This document shows, one piece after another, positions 1 through 14,070 of a DNA stretch of 60,000 bases (position 1 is its first letter; each line of letters opens with the position of its first letter). Both the position numbers and the translations under genes were made by a program. The notes under the pieces were generated by a model. The model was not told where the DNA came from and did not search any database. It saw only the letters and a program-made list of their open reading frames with translations. The stretch is from Apostichopus japonicus (lineage: Eukaryota; Echinodermata; Holothuroidea; Aspidochirotida; Stichopodidae), in assembly GCF_037975245.1 (NCBI RefSeq), contig NC_092569.1, forward strand, positions 779,001 to 839,000, written 5' to 3'.

Positions 1-1589
1 CTTTTAGTTGGATTTATCCGTGAAAAAGTGATGCACTTAAAATGTTTTGCCGAGCTGTTCTCTGTTCTTAGAATTTCATTAAATTGTTTAAAGAAATATT
101 AACTTAAAAAAGAAAGGAAGAAATCGCAAAGTTTAGACATGGAATTATCATATCAAAAATTAATAATAATCGCTTTCATTTGTTAAGTTCGAAGTTTTCT
201 AATCAAAATTTAAAATTATATTATTCCATTCTTTAACCTGTCTGAAATTATTTGATTTGTAATATGTGACGAAAAGCTTAAGAAATACCATTCAAATATT
301 TGATAGTCAATAAAAACATGGTTTAAATATAATGTTTCGTCAGGCACATTGGAGTTTCAGTTGGTTTGGAAATCCATTCTTTTTAAGCTATTAGGTGTTA
401 CCCTGTGGGCGGACGAACAATTCTTGCATTATTGGACATTTTCTTCATATTTGTCTGAAAACATAGTGGGTGTGATAGTCTCAAAAAAGAATGCCTAAAT
501 ATAGGTTTGATAGCTAATTTATATAGCTAATTTATTAAAATAAAAATTCGCCAGGGAAGAGTGTCCAATAGTCAATTGAATATACATATTCCAGATGAAA
601 CAGTTTTTTTTTTCTTCATAATGAAACGTAAATTTGTGACATTTTTCTAAGTATTCCAAATCAGATGATTTGCTGTTATCTTTAAATGGCAAGCTGAAGC
701 CTGGTCCATAACCTTTAAAAATGTACACAAAGAACTGAACTGGTAATAAAAAAGAAATTGTATATTCAAGTCTCATAAAATATAAGAGTTTTAATTAACA
801 CTATAACAAGACAGTCAGATGAAGTTGAATTATTATTTTTAGTGGGTACAGTAAACGAGAATGAGAAAAATGGACTTGCAAAATATTGCAATTTACACTG
901 TTAGCTATGTCTGTCACTGGTTACGCACAAATAAATAAGTGAAAAGCCAAAAAGAAAACACGAATTTAGGGTTCTCTTTGAAATATTTCTACGATTTATT
1001 GGCGGCAATTGTTTGTCCTGATCACAGATAACAGAATTATCAATCAAACGTGACACTCTCTCGTCACTTTAAACACGCGCGTCGCATTTTTATGGATGGT
1101 CGTTTACACAATACCAACACGTCTAACGTAGCTCCGCCTATTTATTTCATATCGACCAATAGAAAGCCTCATTTCATTTTAGTAGGGAGCGGTGTCAAAA
1201 TACGAGGCAGCATTGTGAGTTTTGATTATACCTGACATGTATGGTTAGAAAATAAACATAGTTATTACATCTAAGAATTTTGACGCGAGAGTCTGACATG
1301 AGGAAAAATGTTGAACGCGCGTGGCTAGAAAAATCATTTCGAGATGTCTCCGAAGCCAATAAGTCTTTAGAAGTATATACGGAAGGGAGCTAACAAATGT
1401 GATCTTGGTTATCTGACTAAAATCTTAAAAAAGAATGAATTCTATTTACCAGTGGTAAAACAGAAAATAAATAAAGCTAGATCGAATTGTTCATCGGTCT
1501 TGTAATGCTGTTACGTAATTAAGTTCGTTTTGAAGTTATTGATTTCGAAGCGTCAGTATTGCCATTTCGCGTCCCAAGGAAATCCCTGG
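1..1589. other. Upstream non-coding region of the GPCR gene
   Basis: No gene is recognisable here. The stretch is AT-rich apart from a more CpG-containing patch around 1045-1330 with several CGCG words. It includes a CCAAT pentamer at 1156-1160. The short open frames show no family resemblance. This patch could be part of a promoter region for the start exon at 1723, but that rests only on position. Confidence 0.4.
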
Positions 1590-1722
1590 AGGTTTATTTA
1601 AAAAAAAGGGTGCATTGACGAAGATTTTTCTGTCTGAAGGACTGACGGGACTTGTCATTATGAAGTCACTGTGAGATAATTATTACCAACTTACCAGGAG
1701 TCGAAAGGATTAGATCGACACC
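1590..1722 (+). promoter_or_regulatory. Putative core promoter and 5' UTR of the GPCR gene
   Basis: A TATA-like AT stretch (TTTATTTAAAAA) lies at about 1592-1604, followed by about 120 bases leading to the proposed start codon at 1723. A four-codon upstream frame, ATG to TGA, occupies 1660-1674 (Met-Lys-Ser-Leu) and could dampen translation of the main frame. The transcription start itself cannot be seen. This call depends wholly on the proposed start exon being real. Confidence 0.25.
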
Positions 1723-1738
1723 ATGGAAAACACGTCAG
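1723..1738 (+). CDS. Proposed first coding exon of the class A GPCR (MENTS, phase 1 exit)
   Basis: The sequence reads GACACC-ATGG, a good start context, then codes Met-Glu-Asn-Thr-Ser plus one base before a strong donor (CAG|GTAAAT). The exit phase is 1. The seven-helix exon at 27920 must be entered in phase 1, and the 18-nt microexon at 27181 keeps that phase, so the three join without a stop. The resulting N terminus carries an N-glycosylation sequon (Asn3-Thr-Ser), as is usual for peptide GPCRs. The link crosses about 25.4 kb and is an inference from phase and splice-site quality. Other first exons are possible, including 5984-5999 or one outside the window. Confidence 0.5.
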
Positions 1739-2156
1739 GTAAATACAATAAAACGATTCATAGAATTGTAAAAAAAAAAAATTTTTCAGAAATCGTGTGA
1801 AGTAAAGTTTATGCCATATAGGTTTACACAGATATACAAATTATTCAACAGACTTTATATTAAAGACATATAGTGGTGGGTTTAGATGTTTCTTGTGGAC
1901 AATAGGGAAGAATACATATCTTAGTAGTCTCTATAGATAACTATAAAATCAATTAAAAGTTAACGATGACAATAATTATCAAATTTGTATTGTTCATACA
2001 GAAAGTACTAAAAGTAAGACTTCGTGGTATGTAAATTGACTACATTCAAGAATTAAATGTAAACAAATCTTAAATGATTTCATTTTGAAGGAATGATTTC
2101 CAGGTAATCGTTTGCCTATCAGTCTTCAACCTTTGTCCTCTCCCCGTCCCCTTCAC

Positions 2157-2235
2157 CTCCCCTTCCCCTTCCCCTTCCCCTTCCCCTACCCCTCCCCTTC
2201 CCCAACCCTTCCCCCACCCCACCCTTCCTCCTCCC
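2157..2235 (-). repeat. Polypyrimidine tract with G-quadruplex potential on the minus strand
   Basis: A CCCCTT-type repeat runs for about 80 bases. On the minus strand it gives at least five runs of four G separated by two bases, a textbook G-quadruplex pattern, and the purine/pyrimidine asymmetry would also allow triplex formation. It lies about 0.4 kb downstream of the proposed first exon. Confidence 0.7.
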
Positions 2236-2910
2236 CTCACCCACTCACAGATGCACACATTTTGTCTCCGAGCGTCTAACATGCAACGACCATATTTTCA
2301 CTTTCCAGTGACTATTTAACTATACTTATAATATTTGTGTTCTCACTATTGTGCGGAGACAATTTTGAAACATTATTAAGCAACATTTGGTAACTTAATT
2401 GACTTAATTGATTAATAGTCAAGAAAAGATAGTAACAACTCTCCCAACATTTTTCAGTAAAATCATGTATTCAGCTCTTACTTTCTAGCTCACTTTATCA
2501 TTATCAAACCGTACGATATACATTTTACTAAATAACTACCAGTCCTAGCTTTGAACTACTATTTTTGTTCTGAAGAAATATGAATTTCACTAAAATTCTT
2601 ATGATCGTATGAATTTCATCGGTACCTAATGGTTCAGATTATGTTTTGTACATCATGGCATTGTTCAGGACATGACAGAAAATACGAAGATGAAACAAAA
2701 CGTGTATGTTTCTGTTCCCTGGTGAAGATGAAATGAAGAAAAAAACTTTGCCTTCAAATATTACTGTGATATCAAATTGCGGCTCATATAAGTTTTGGAT
2801 TACAGTTATAAAAGTTGGTTCAATATGAAAGTAGCCTTTAGACTGCAGCAGAATTGTAGTAGTGAGTCTGTGCATGTACTCCAATTCTAGTATCGTTAAC
2901 TTTACATTTA

Positions 2911-3380
2911 TACTCGCGTTCTGGCATTTTGGAAATGTAGAATATATATATATATATTTATGCCTAGATAATAATGCAAGATGACGTAGTTGTACACGAG
3001 CTTAGAACCTTGTACTCATATACACGTAACAATTGGAAGTGTACTCGCATTCGGACATTTCGGAAATAATAAAGACAATAGTCCAGGTTAGGTACTTGTA
3101 CTCGAGCTTTGAGGCCTGCACTCGTTAGCCATATACACGTGACAATTGGAAATGTACTCGCATTTGGACATTTCGGAAATTATTTAGATAATAGTCCGGG
3201 TTACGTACTTGTACTCGAGCTAAGAGGCCTGCACTCGTTAGCCATATACACGTAACACTTAAAACAGACTCGCATTTGGACATTTCGGAAATATTATAGA
3301 TAATAGTCCAGGTTGCGTACTTGTACTCGAGCTATAAGAGGCCTGTACGCGTACTAACACTGTTGTACTCGTCGACTACA
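2911..3380. repeat. About 113-bp tandem repeat, four degenerate copies
   Basis: The word GTACTTGTACTCGAGC recurs at 3092, 3205 and 3317, so the period is 112-113 bp. Shared blocks include CATATACACGT, CTCGCATTTGGACATTTCGG and ATAATAGTCC. A more diverged first copy, interrupted by a short (TA)n, starts near 2911. The repeats are rich in GTACTC, the same word that dominates the arrays near 30.0, 54.6 and 59.6 kb. Confidence 0.85.
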
Positions 3381-5983
3381 AGTCCACAGTACTGACAGTG
3401 TGTTACGTTATCACAGCTGTAAGGATCCATGGTTTAAAGCAAGCTAAATCTACTAATGCTTCCCTTTATCATCAACAATTCCACTATGATGATCGTTAAT
3501 TCTAAGAACTCAGTGATAACCGACTGCGTCATCTCACTATAAGTCAGTCCTGAATAGAGACAGTGTCACTCTATTTATCATATGCTAACAAAATGAATGA
3601 CGTCAGAGAATGTTATTGCATTTTAGTCAAAACTAAATGATAATAACTTCAGAGTACTCCATATGTTTAACCATTGCTTTTATATCGATAATCTGTGAAC
3701 GTATATTGTAAAATTTATTAAGGATACTAATCTAGCCGGAGTGTTCTTTGTGTTAGTTATATGTTTATACGAATCCAAACAAAATGAATGAATACTTCCG
3801 TAGTTCTCCGAAAGGATAGAAATATAACACTCTGTGGTACGCAATACTACGCATGTAGGGGTAATTGAAGGCTGTATATCTACGGAGTGTGATTCAGGTC
3901 TTAGACATCAAATGTTCGTTTTAAATCAGTTGACTGGATTTGTAATGCTCTTCTGCCCTTTTTGGGTCCTCTTTTTTTCGCTATGAGGTGATACCCTACA
4001 TTATAGATTCTCCGTATATCGAGCGCTGGCCTCATTCGGCCTGCAAAACAATTTCAATACTGCAGGTTAAAAATAGTAGACCCACAAAATGGCACTGATC
4101 GAGTATATACGGATCCTTCGTTTAAATGTCATCAGATCGGCCCAAAATTTTAGCATCTCAATATGTGCGACCGTATAGGAAAACCAAAAGTTTATTTATA
4201 TATAGTTTTAATATACAGACCATTGTTCTATGCTATATACCTTGAATGGACCAGATGATAAGTGAAATAAAATTTCGAAATCCAAACTGTCTATTTGAAA
4301 ATGATAAAGTTCTCTTATTAAATTATTTTGAATAATTACTACTTCTTACATTTTTATATTTCACTTTGCCATACCTGTATATTCGTAAACCCGACACACG
4401 AAGATAAATGAATAAACATACTTTATTTCATTACCACAGTCAGTAGCGATGAACTTGAAAGTTCCATGGACTCTGTTATTAACCCTTTCTGTCAAAGTAG
4501 CCTACACACCACCATATGCATAGACGTATAGTGCGTGCGTGTTATTTCTATTCAGACCACAAACAGACAAGGTCAATTCTGAATTGAAGATGAATGCTTA
4601 TAATTACTGCGAACTCATTCAAAGTTCCCACTCAAAATGTCGAAAATAAAATAATAATAAACCAACAACTCGACAAAGGTCTAATCATGATATATCATCA
4701 CCTCAAAATTCTGTTGTTTACTAACATCAAATTAATTTCGGAACCGTTGATTAATGCTGAAATTGTTTGTGTGTGTATATGTATGTTGTTACTATTGCAT
4801 CATTCATTGCTCTTAGCTGACACAACAGACTTCTTTGTTTGTCTGTGAGAAGTGAAAAGACTTATTATTTGCTTAAAATATATATATATATATTCAGGAT
4901 GAAAGAAGTATATTTGACGATAGTGTAGAAATGAAGAAAGTGTCTTGAAAATTTCAGTATATAAATAGACAAAATTAAACGCCGTGATTAAGTTAGCCTT
5001 GAGTAATTATCTCAAGAGATCGATTGAATGTTAATTAACTCGCAATATTTGTCTCAAGAAAACCCTTAGAGATTATGTGAAACTATTGTGTTTTGTTTTC
5101 AAACTCATACCACTGAACAATATCATCAAAACATGTAAATATTTTCATCATTTATCGTTTTCAAAAGTTAGAAGGAAAAAAACAAACGAAAATAAATTTA
5201 ATCAAAAACATTCAATATTAAATACCTTAATTTGCTCGACACTACATTTAATTACCAAATACTCTTTTAGTAACTACACAGTGACATATAGACTATAATA
5301 GGTAAACTATTATGTATATATTTGCACTCTAGGACAATTTGGTTAAATATTTTACCGAACATTAGGTATGTATGTATCCAACCAGATTCGGGTAAGTAAC
5401 TTTTCCCTCCAAAATGCTGAATATTTGACCAATTTATAACGTTTTGACAAATGAATTGGTTGACCTTTCTGTATTTATTTTTTGAGTTCAAATTTAACAC
5501 AAATTTGGTTTTATTTTTATTGCTTGTACCACACATAGCATATGGCATAATAGATCAACTATTGTGTATATATTTGTGTTGTGGCCCACCATGAAGCAAC
5601 AATATCCGGCATGTTAATATAACCAATAATTCAAACTATAAATAAGTTGGCAATCTCTCGTGTTAATGTTTTTTTTTTTTATTTCTTGTTTAATACATAG
5701 TACCTACGTTAGAACCTGCATTTATACTTACACAGCTGCACACGCACGGATTCAGTGCAGGTGCATTAACGAACGAACCGCATGTACAAAACTTGAATTT
5801 AATTTGTCAAAGTGAACGTTTTTTTCGAATGTATGTTATCACTATATCTTCCCAATTACACAAACAGGATTGTCGCAAGAAAAAAAAACCAAAAAACACA
5901 TTTGGTTAATATGATGTCATTGGCTTTTAGATACTAGCATTCGTTGGTTATAATCGCCTATTGTGTTATAGCTAGGCACAGTA
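3381..5983. other. Non-coding intronic stretch, nothing recognised
   Basis: AT-rich single-copy-looking DNA. A short (TA)n lies at about 4878-4895. Open frames of 73-93 codons at 4594-4848, 5077-5298 and, on the minus strand, 5267-5548 are low-complexity and match no family that I recognise. Confidence 0.5.
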
Positions 5984-5999
5984 ATGGACAGCCCGTATG
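5984..5999 (+). CDS. Candidate alternative first coding exon (MDSPY, phase 1 exit)
   Basis: ATG at 5984 codes Met-Asp-Ser-Pro-Tyr plus one base and is followed by a consensus donor, ATG|GTAAGTG. Coding length (16 nt) and exit phase equal those of the proposed exon at 1723-1738, so it could splice to the same microexon. It would give a receptor N terminus without the Asn3 sequon. The match may be coincidence, since GTAAGT is a short word. A separate 61-codon frame starts at 5997 in another phase with a hydrophobic, Cys-rich beginning that resembles a signal peptide; I have no family for it. Confidence 0.22.
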
Positions 6000-6005
6000 G
6001 TAAGT

Positions 6006-9000
6006 GGTATTGTCTTTCTCTCTGTGTTGTGTTGTGTCTGTATGTCACAATTCAACGATAGACCAGTAACCATCGAGAATGCATTCAATCAAAGCCAAAC
6101 ATTTGCAACCATTGAAAAGGGAGAGTTTGGCAGAAGAACCCAAACAATCAACCAATCTACTCCTCCATACTCAATAACGTGATCACGGTTGCTTAAAAGA
6201 CGTAAACATCAATAACAACAACAACAACTTGAAATTCTTTGTTTCTTTCCTTCCATCAATCCATCTAAATTTAAACAAGGTATAATGTATAAATATGACA
6301 AGTTTACTGTACAGAACATGGCAGTGTTAGAGTATTACCAACAACATTGCAAAAGTGGTGGAGACCTGGCAATTGGAAAACGCATATCGCAAGTTAACGA
6401 GGTCAGACTATAAACCTAAGGGTTGTAATCTTCACACCGAAGTGCGTACAATTTATGCTGGGCCAACTTCATTTAATGCCACAATATAGTTATATAGCGA
6501 TCAAGCACACGATATGGTCGACGCTAGTTCCGGCGGCGAAATACGAAAGCGTTAACATAATATTTTCCGGCAGCATCGATAAGTTTTCGTTTATCTGTTA
6601 CTTACCGTATGAGAAAGTACAACAACGACAAAAAAAAAAAGAAGAAAAAAAGCAGTATTTGTCTCAATTCTGATACTTTAATGTTGAAGAGATTGAGATT
6701 TTAATACAGTTTTTGGCAAAGTATGAAGTTCCTACAGCGTCAAAATTTTAATAAGAAAAGTTGTAATTTGTAAAAATTAAAATAAAATAAATTACGACAT
6801 TATAGCTAATGAATTAAATCTTCTCTCTGCAAACGTTGTAGCATCATCTCCCAAACTAATCATTCAAATTGCACAAGTCTATATTTGTCATTTATGTGAA
6901 GAAAAATCAGCTGTTGCCATAGTAATTGAATGATGTTAAACTAGATAACGTGTCGCCTTGAGAACATAATGAAATTTGTGATATTTTAAAACAATACCAA
7001 AAAACTTGTCCAAACTCATTAATTTGATGTTGATGACACCCATAATTGGTTTTAACATTAAGATATTGCCTAATTGCTTTAATCAGCGTAAAATGGTCTC
7101 GAAAATTGTTTTCCTTGCAACTTATTATATCAAATTGATTGTTCAGAGCAATATTCTACATATCACGTAATACAATTCTTAAGTATTCACGCAATAAACT
7201 TAGATAAGAGACCCGAATTGACGCCACATAGGCGGTTACCTCACCTATATACATTGAAAGTATTGCATGTGCTTTATCGCAAACCGGTAATAAATACAAC
7301 ACCAATCAAATCCTTTCAAAGTTTAAAAAAAAACAAGTGTATTTTAAGACCCATATTTGCTTGCAATAGTTTTATTGGGACTTTGGGCTCATTTCATAAA
7401 AGAGCAGGGTTACCAATAACTTACAAATTGCTATGACTATGGCCAAAATATGTTTTCCGTTTTAATACTCTTTTAAAACTCTATGGAAAGAAAACAGCTT
7501 CCGCAACATCAAGGTAACACAAAGTAAAATGTATGCTCTTTGCTGATTGTGCAAACCATGTAACCGCATATAAAACTGTTACAGAGTAGCCCTCAAGACA
7601 CATGTAACGTCATTCCTATGTTACCAAGGCCAATGGTCACTCTGCAGTGTTATGTGTAAATTAACATATTCTGAAAACAGAGGTCGAAGCAAGACTATCT
7701 CCGCTATATCACACTGGGAGAATGTCTTCAAATTCATTACTTACATGTATATGTAGGTATTGGAAATATACACCTTTATCGATATTTGATTCATGGGACA
7801 TCTGAGCGCAGTATAGCTCGGAATGACCCGCGAAGCAGTGTTTTGACGAGAGTCGAATGAAGCCGCTTCCCATATACTATGATCATGACTAGGTCTGTTT
7901 CATCTTAACAGTAGCAGCCCTGGATGTAAATAGCAGCAAATGAGTTAACTGTCGACTTTTTATCTAGGAAATTACTGCCCCCAACCCACCCCCCCCCCAT
8001 CCCACCTTCATGCCTGATCTCCTTATATACATGTCATAATTTATTCTCCTAATGTACCGACAGTAATATGATCCTTATATACATGTAAGATATTCATAGA
8101 ATGAAGGAATTTCGAAAAGCAACACATCAAATGGCTCGGAGATTGTTGGGTGACATTTATAGGTTTCCGTAGACATGGAAAAGACATTTTAAATGCTGGT
8201 AATAATTCAAGCATGGTAGTTCAAATTGACGCGAACATTTTAATGATTCTGCAGTCTATAGCTTTTAACCTTTCGAACTATTTAAAAAGTGGTAACTATT
8301 AAAGGTGACTTTCAAATGATAAATATTAAATGGGAAGAAACCTTCAAAATAATCTTCGTTGAAACTAAGAGACACATAGCTATAACCGTAGGCGTGTATT
8401 AATTCTTTCAAAGTTAAACATATAACAGGAAATATGAAGTTGAACATAAGGGGACCGAGTTGGACAAGGTTGGAGTTGGGGGAGGTGAGGGGAGGGGGCG
8501 TGAGATTATATTCAAGAAAATAGAATATCAGCTCACTATCCTATTAAGTTGACACTGAGTGGTCCAAATGTAATGATAACGATGTTTATACATCGGCTGG
8601 GCATATTATATAACATGTCTCATATTAAACACATAAAAATGAACAGCAATATACAAATATGATGTACAAATATACAATCATGATATAAATATATACATTG
8701 TTGATGTAAAAGCATACGATGCTGATGTACAAACATACCAGGATGATGTTATTTTAATAAGTTCATGATATAAACATAACACAGAAGCCTGTGATGTGAG
8801 TGAACTTATCAAAATCTGTTGAACTGTTTGGCGTTCCATAGTCTCAAAGGGCCGTTACGTCTGTTAATTCTCTACTGACATATGTGGTGTTTTTTTCATT
8901 TTGTTTGCCCCTTTAACGACAGACAATTCGTCACACTTTACAAGTCGCGTGCGGTTTGACATGAATCTGAGCAATTTTATGTCAGTCCTTTGAGATGTTT

Positions 9001-12000
9001 GATTCTATTCGTGAAGGTGTCGAGTGACGGAATCCGTCTTTTGAAGATGGATTTCCTCTAAGGGGTGAAACGTCCTTCTGACCTAACCATATCTTGTTTA
9101 TATGAAACATCCATTTCAGAGATCAATCTGATAATAAGAAATAATTACCTTTTATGATAATTTCAGCTATTAACCGCTTAATATAATACAGAAAAGATTT
9201 TAGACTCAGAAATTCAATGCAGTGTCATACTGTGTAGTTTGAAAACTGGATAGAATTTGTTGTTTGTTGTGAAAGACCTTGATGGAGCGAACGAACGTGG
9301 GTGCGTCTGTGTGTGAGTCTAGTGTATGTGTGGGTGGGTGTTTTTGGGAATTCAAAAACAAACAATTCTTTCTGTATAATAAATTGATGTAATCGAAACT
9401 AGTTGTGTTAATGGCACCACGTGTTTTGACGCTGAAGTGTACACTCAAGCGCCAAACTCTTATTTTTTTTTTTTTTAAATATATCATTTTTGTTGTGACT
9501 TAGAAATGTTTCTATGTACAAAAGCCTCTATGTTCATATTTCAATTCCATCCGCAAATGGTGGCAGCATTTTAGTCTTCATATTATCATTTCATTACCTT
9601 TTTTATACAGCAATTTATAAGCTTGTTGTTCAGATTTCAGTTTAAAGTAGCGGATATATTTTAAGTTCATTTATATGGTTTTACATGCCTTGGGTGATAG
9701 GTATATCACAATGACATTATTCTCTCGGGGACAAATGTGTCTAAATTGCATAGATTCGTCCATTAAGCCTCGATGAGTAAAATGAAATTAGCTAGAAGGT
9801 TGTTTTAAACATGGTCTCAACTTTGTCAACTGAACGAGACTTTATAGGTTCAATGCGACCGTCGCGGCCTACCTTTCGATAGTCTTGACGACCCTTGATC
9901 ATCATGACTAAACCCCGTACACAGAACGAGTTGCTCGTTTATGTCAAATGTTAATTTACTTTCCCGTGATTGGCTGCATTTGTTAACACTGGACAGCTAT
10001 AGAAATTAACAACCGCTCTCCGACGACAGTCAGTCGGGTAAATGCTACAAATTTAGTTTTTATTTTCCTGAAGCTGACCGTCGGGATATAGCAAGTGGTT
10101 AAACCTGGACCAGTGTGGTCGTAGGCACCCGAACACTGCCCGAATATACACAACTTTCCACATTGCGACGGTCAAGTCAATTCCTGTTGCGTTTAGTTCG
10201 TCAGTCTAAGGCTTCAAGTCTTATGTAGTTCAGTCATATTTTTATCAATGTATGTAATAATTCATAAAATTGCAAACAATAAAACAAAATAATCCGTACA
10301 CTCTTGAACGGAATATCAACAACATACTCTCTTAATAGATAAGTTTTAGTATGTCTCGCTATGCTTTGTAGGTAATACACTCACTATGTTTAACTATATA
10401 GTAAGTAACCGCACTCCGGTGAAAAATAAATTTCAAGACCAAATGTAAACACTTTCAAATGATAGTTGCCTTCTACATGTTCTTCATTTAGTTAAACGAA
10501 AGAAGACAAAACCCAAACGAATGATCTAACCTTGTAAAATGTAGAAAACCCTCTTCTCACTTCTTCAAATGTAAGCACAATTTTTTAATATTTAACTAAT
10601 TAGTAGTTCTAGAAATTTAGAAATATCTGTGATGAGAGAATTTTCGATAATGCATTCAAGAAAATGCGAGAACGCTTTCTTAAATCATTCAACGTGCAGT
10701 GGAAACAAGGTACACTGGTAATTGACAAATATTTACGAAACTTAAGGAACATCAGTTGAGCTATTTTCACAGCTCGCTCGTACGGTACTTTGTTACAAAA
10801 CTATATATAGGTCAGGCCAATAATAGTCCTCGTCAGAAGTATCTGGCAACATTCTCATAATTTCTGCACACTCTGCCTGTCCTTCTCAATAGAATCACGA
10901 TATTACCTCTACAAGCCTACAACACTATGACCATATTCAAACTGACAGCCGCAACTATAAGACTAATGTACCCGTGCAGTTCGGTGAAATAAGGGTCGGA
11001 TATCGTGTGTGCGTTTCGGAATTTGGCGACATTCTCGTATCCATATATGATTCCCGACACGTCGACTGTGGGAGTATCACATGACCTTGAAACGCTTCCA
11101 CTGATTGGCTGTTACGACAACACGTTTTTATACGGTCATTTTGTCGACCCTGGCGTGCCATACTCTTTCACGTTAGCCTATAGCGTTGGAAGGATGGGTT
11201 GGCAAGGTTAAATCACATTTTAACTGGTAGGCCATTTCGTCGTTGTATATAGATGTTACATCCCTACCTCTACTATGAAAGAAGAGTATAATGATGTACC
11301 CCGGACCCTCGACCCTCCCACCCCACCCCCCTTCGATATATTAGGTAACAACATCGAATCCACTGACGAAGTTTTCTTGCTATTTATTAAATAAATACAA
11401 CACAGTTTAAACCTGGACTACTTAGAGTGTGAAACTGTCACATCCACAATGTACTTTTTCTCATTGAGACGTTTAAGTGGCAAGTTAAATTAACCTTTTG
11501 CAATATATGGAAATAATTAAAGCTGGTTTAGCTCCATGAAAGCACTTTCTGAGTAGCTGACTGCATTATTATTTCAAACTGCTAAACTTGGTGGGCAGAT
11601 AAAAATTACATTAGAGGTCCATTGTTTTAAGCTTTAGGGGCTCTCTGAATTAAATCCATAACCATACTGTGAACGCAATTTGTTAGACCTACACTAGAAC
11701 TACTAGCCCAGATTACGAAGCGAAACTGCCCAAAAAAAATAATAAGAATAAATAATAAGAAGAAATAATAATAATAACGACGACGACGACGATGACGATG
11801 ACGATGATGATGATAATAACGATAACAATAATAAATACTAGTAATAACAATCAACGAAACTAGTTACACACGTGAAGACTCAACAGATTCATTCAAAGCA
11901 GCCATTTTATGACTGTTTGACATGAATGTCTAAACCACAAGATTACATTAAATAGTCAGGTTATGTTATCCATGCTAAATCGATCCCGTAGTCAATAGCG

Positions 12001-14049
12001 AGTTATATGGTAAGGTAATCATTCTTATCTCTCAAGATTATTATCAAGCCTGGCCTCTTAAAATGCGTGGATAATGCAACCCTCGGCTTCAACGTGCTAT
12101 ATCTATTCCACCATTGAACATGTACAAAACAGATATGAATATTTATTCATTCACTATAGGAAGTTAGTGGGGGGGGGTCGGGTGGGGGCAGCGAGGTGAC
12201 ATGGAGGTGCATGTGACACGTACATGTGCTCTGACAAGTTTAATCATATCATATTTTTTTCGTTTTTGGTGTTGTTGTTGCGTTTATTAGCATTTTATTT
12301 TAATTGTATAACTATTTTTTTTAATCACGTGCTATATTGTCTATATATATATGAATCACTCGTTAATAGCCACGTGAGAGTTTCAGAGAGATCACTAGAT
12401 ATGAAATTTATGACGATTACCATGGCGATAAGGCTAACTGAACAGGAGCTGAACTTTCAAAAGGAAATCCTCCAGGTGTTGAGTGTTATTAACAAGTATA
12501 CATGTGTTGTTTGTTCTTCACTGGAGGGCAAGAGTTATCTTGAGTTTCATCTCGGAGGACTCGTTGTTGGAGGTTAAATGCCTCACGAACATGTCAACAG
12601 TTACAGAATTATCCTTTCAAGAGAAAATAATAATCACGTAAAGAAGAAGAAGAATATACTAACTTACTTTTCAATTTTTACTTTACCTTCAATATTTTCT
12701 CTTTAACAATCTTCTGATCGCCTCAGAGTTATTGGACCTTGAGCAACAAGTAGTTGTATTATTGCCAAGTGATATTTTATTTGTTGGAGTAAACTCACTC
12801 AAAAATATAATGATCTTTTGTAATCTTTTGTAACAATGATAAAATAATTACTGTAGAAGGTAAAATATTCAGAGAGATAGAATTGTTGACCGGTTATGAA
12901 AAGATATTATCTATATTTCTATTTGTGAGATCTAATCTTGTTGCTCCTTCTACTGGGAGGTGAAGTTTATAGAAATTATATTAATAAACTCTTATCTTGA
13001 TTATTTTTTCTACATCGTTTGTTATAAGCACTTCCGGGTTAGGTCAAATGTTATAAACACAAACACAAGTAGTAATCGCACTTGTGCATACCGTACGTGG
13101 AACCGAGAAAAGTAACCCAGTTAAACAGAATGTACTCTGAGATTTATCGTTTTCGGTGAAAGCTTTGCTTAATTTATTAATAAAGTAAAACATAAAGATA
13201 AAGTTCTGTCTTATTATAAGTCTCAAAATTCATCAAAGTTTTCTTGTTAGTTTCCCTTGCAATACGAATTGGATAAGGAATAATATAGAAAACCAAGACA
13301 TAACTACATTACACAAAATAATTTAACTGTCTATGTTTTCTGGGTCTCATAAATTATAAGATTCTGAATTGAAATTAATAAAATTTTCACAAAAAAAAAG
13401 ACATTGTCGCTAGAATGTGGAACGGACTAGACTCGTTCGCTCGGTTGTTTATTTAATCAGATTTATTAATCAGAAATATGAAATGATAATGCAGCCATTT
13501 TCTTCCGAATACTACGCAACTATTTTTGTTCTTCCATTTCCAATTAGTTAGAAATATGGAAAGCGACAAACAGTAAATTTCAAAAGACATCCGGCTCTTT
13601 AATCACATGTGTGTTTTTAAGTTCATGTGCAACTTTAAATATCTACAAACATGAAAGGGATGTTTCAGTGGCTAAGGTTGATTGCATTAGAAAATTGCTG
13701 GCGTATTTTCTGCATTTTAGGTCAAATATACCCCAACCATATCTTAAATGCATATTATTTGGCGTAGATATGATTTTTTTTTCAAATTTGGTGCATGTGG
13801 TATTTTGAAGGCATCTGGCAACAGTTGAATGAATAATGGTCATCATGGCAACTCAGCTGAAATTGTGTTTGTTTTCTTTCTAATATCGAAATAATTTCTC
13901 CAAACGTGAAGATCAAATTTCTACCAAAAAAAGGTAACCTTTGATGAAATTCTAAGAACAGGATACAATTACAGCTAAGCAAACATTCCGAGGAGCAATC
14001 ATCAAGCAGATTAATATAAATAAAATAAATAATTTCCCAAAAAAATCTG
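6006..14049. other. Long non-coding intronic stretch, mostly featureless
   Basis: No gene was recognised. Visible items are a C-run near 7980-8005, a G-rich patch near 8465-8503, a weak array of GATGTACAAATATA-like words at about 8640-8750, a CpG-richer segment at 9860-10200, and a G-run near 12170-12190. A patch at 10980-11210 is open on both strands (68 codons each), but neither product looks like a known protein. Confidence 0.5.
11737..11850. repeat. Compound trinucleotide microsatellite (AAT/ACG/ATG)
   Basis: A run of AAT-type triplets passes into (ACG)n, (GATGAC)n and (ATG)n, then back to AAT and AAC words. On the minus strand it yields a spurious frame rich in Tyr, Arg and His. It is a simple repeat and not coding. 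Confidence 0.9.
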
Positions 14050-14070
14050 CCGTGATGACATCACAGACCA
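14050..14070. repeat. 21-bp word with a 13-bp palindrome, shared with 49845-49865
   Basis: CCGTGATGACATCACAGACCA occurs here and, identically, at 49845-49865. Both copies are preceded by an A-run a few bases upstream. The core GTGATG-A-CATCAC is a perfect odd palindrome. It is probably part of a dispersed repeat family whose remainder has diverged. Confidence 0.6.

Noticed and set aside
4000-4150. Possible inverted-repeat element around TCCGTATAT and ATATACGGA
   Set aside because: Complementarity is short and gapped, not enough to define an element.
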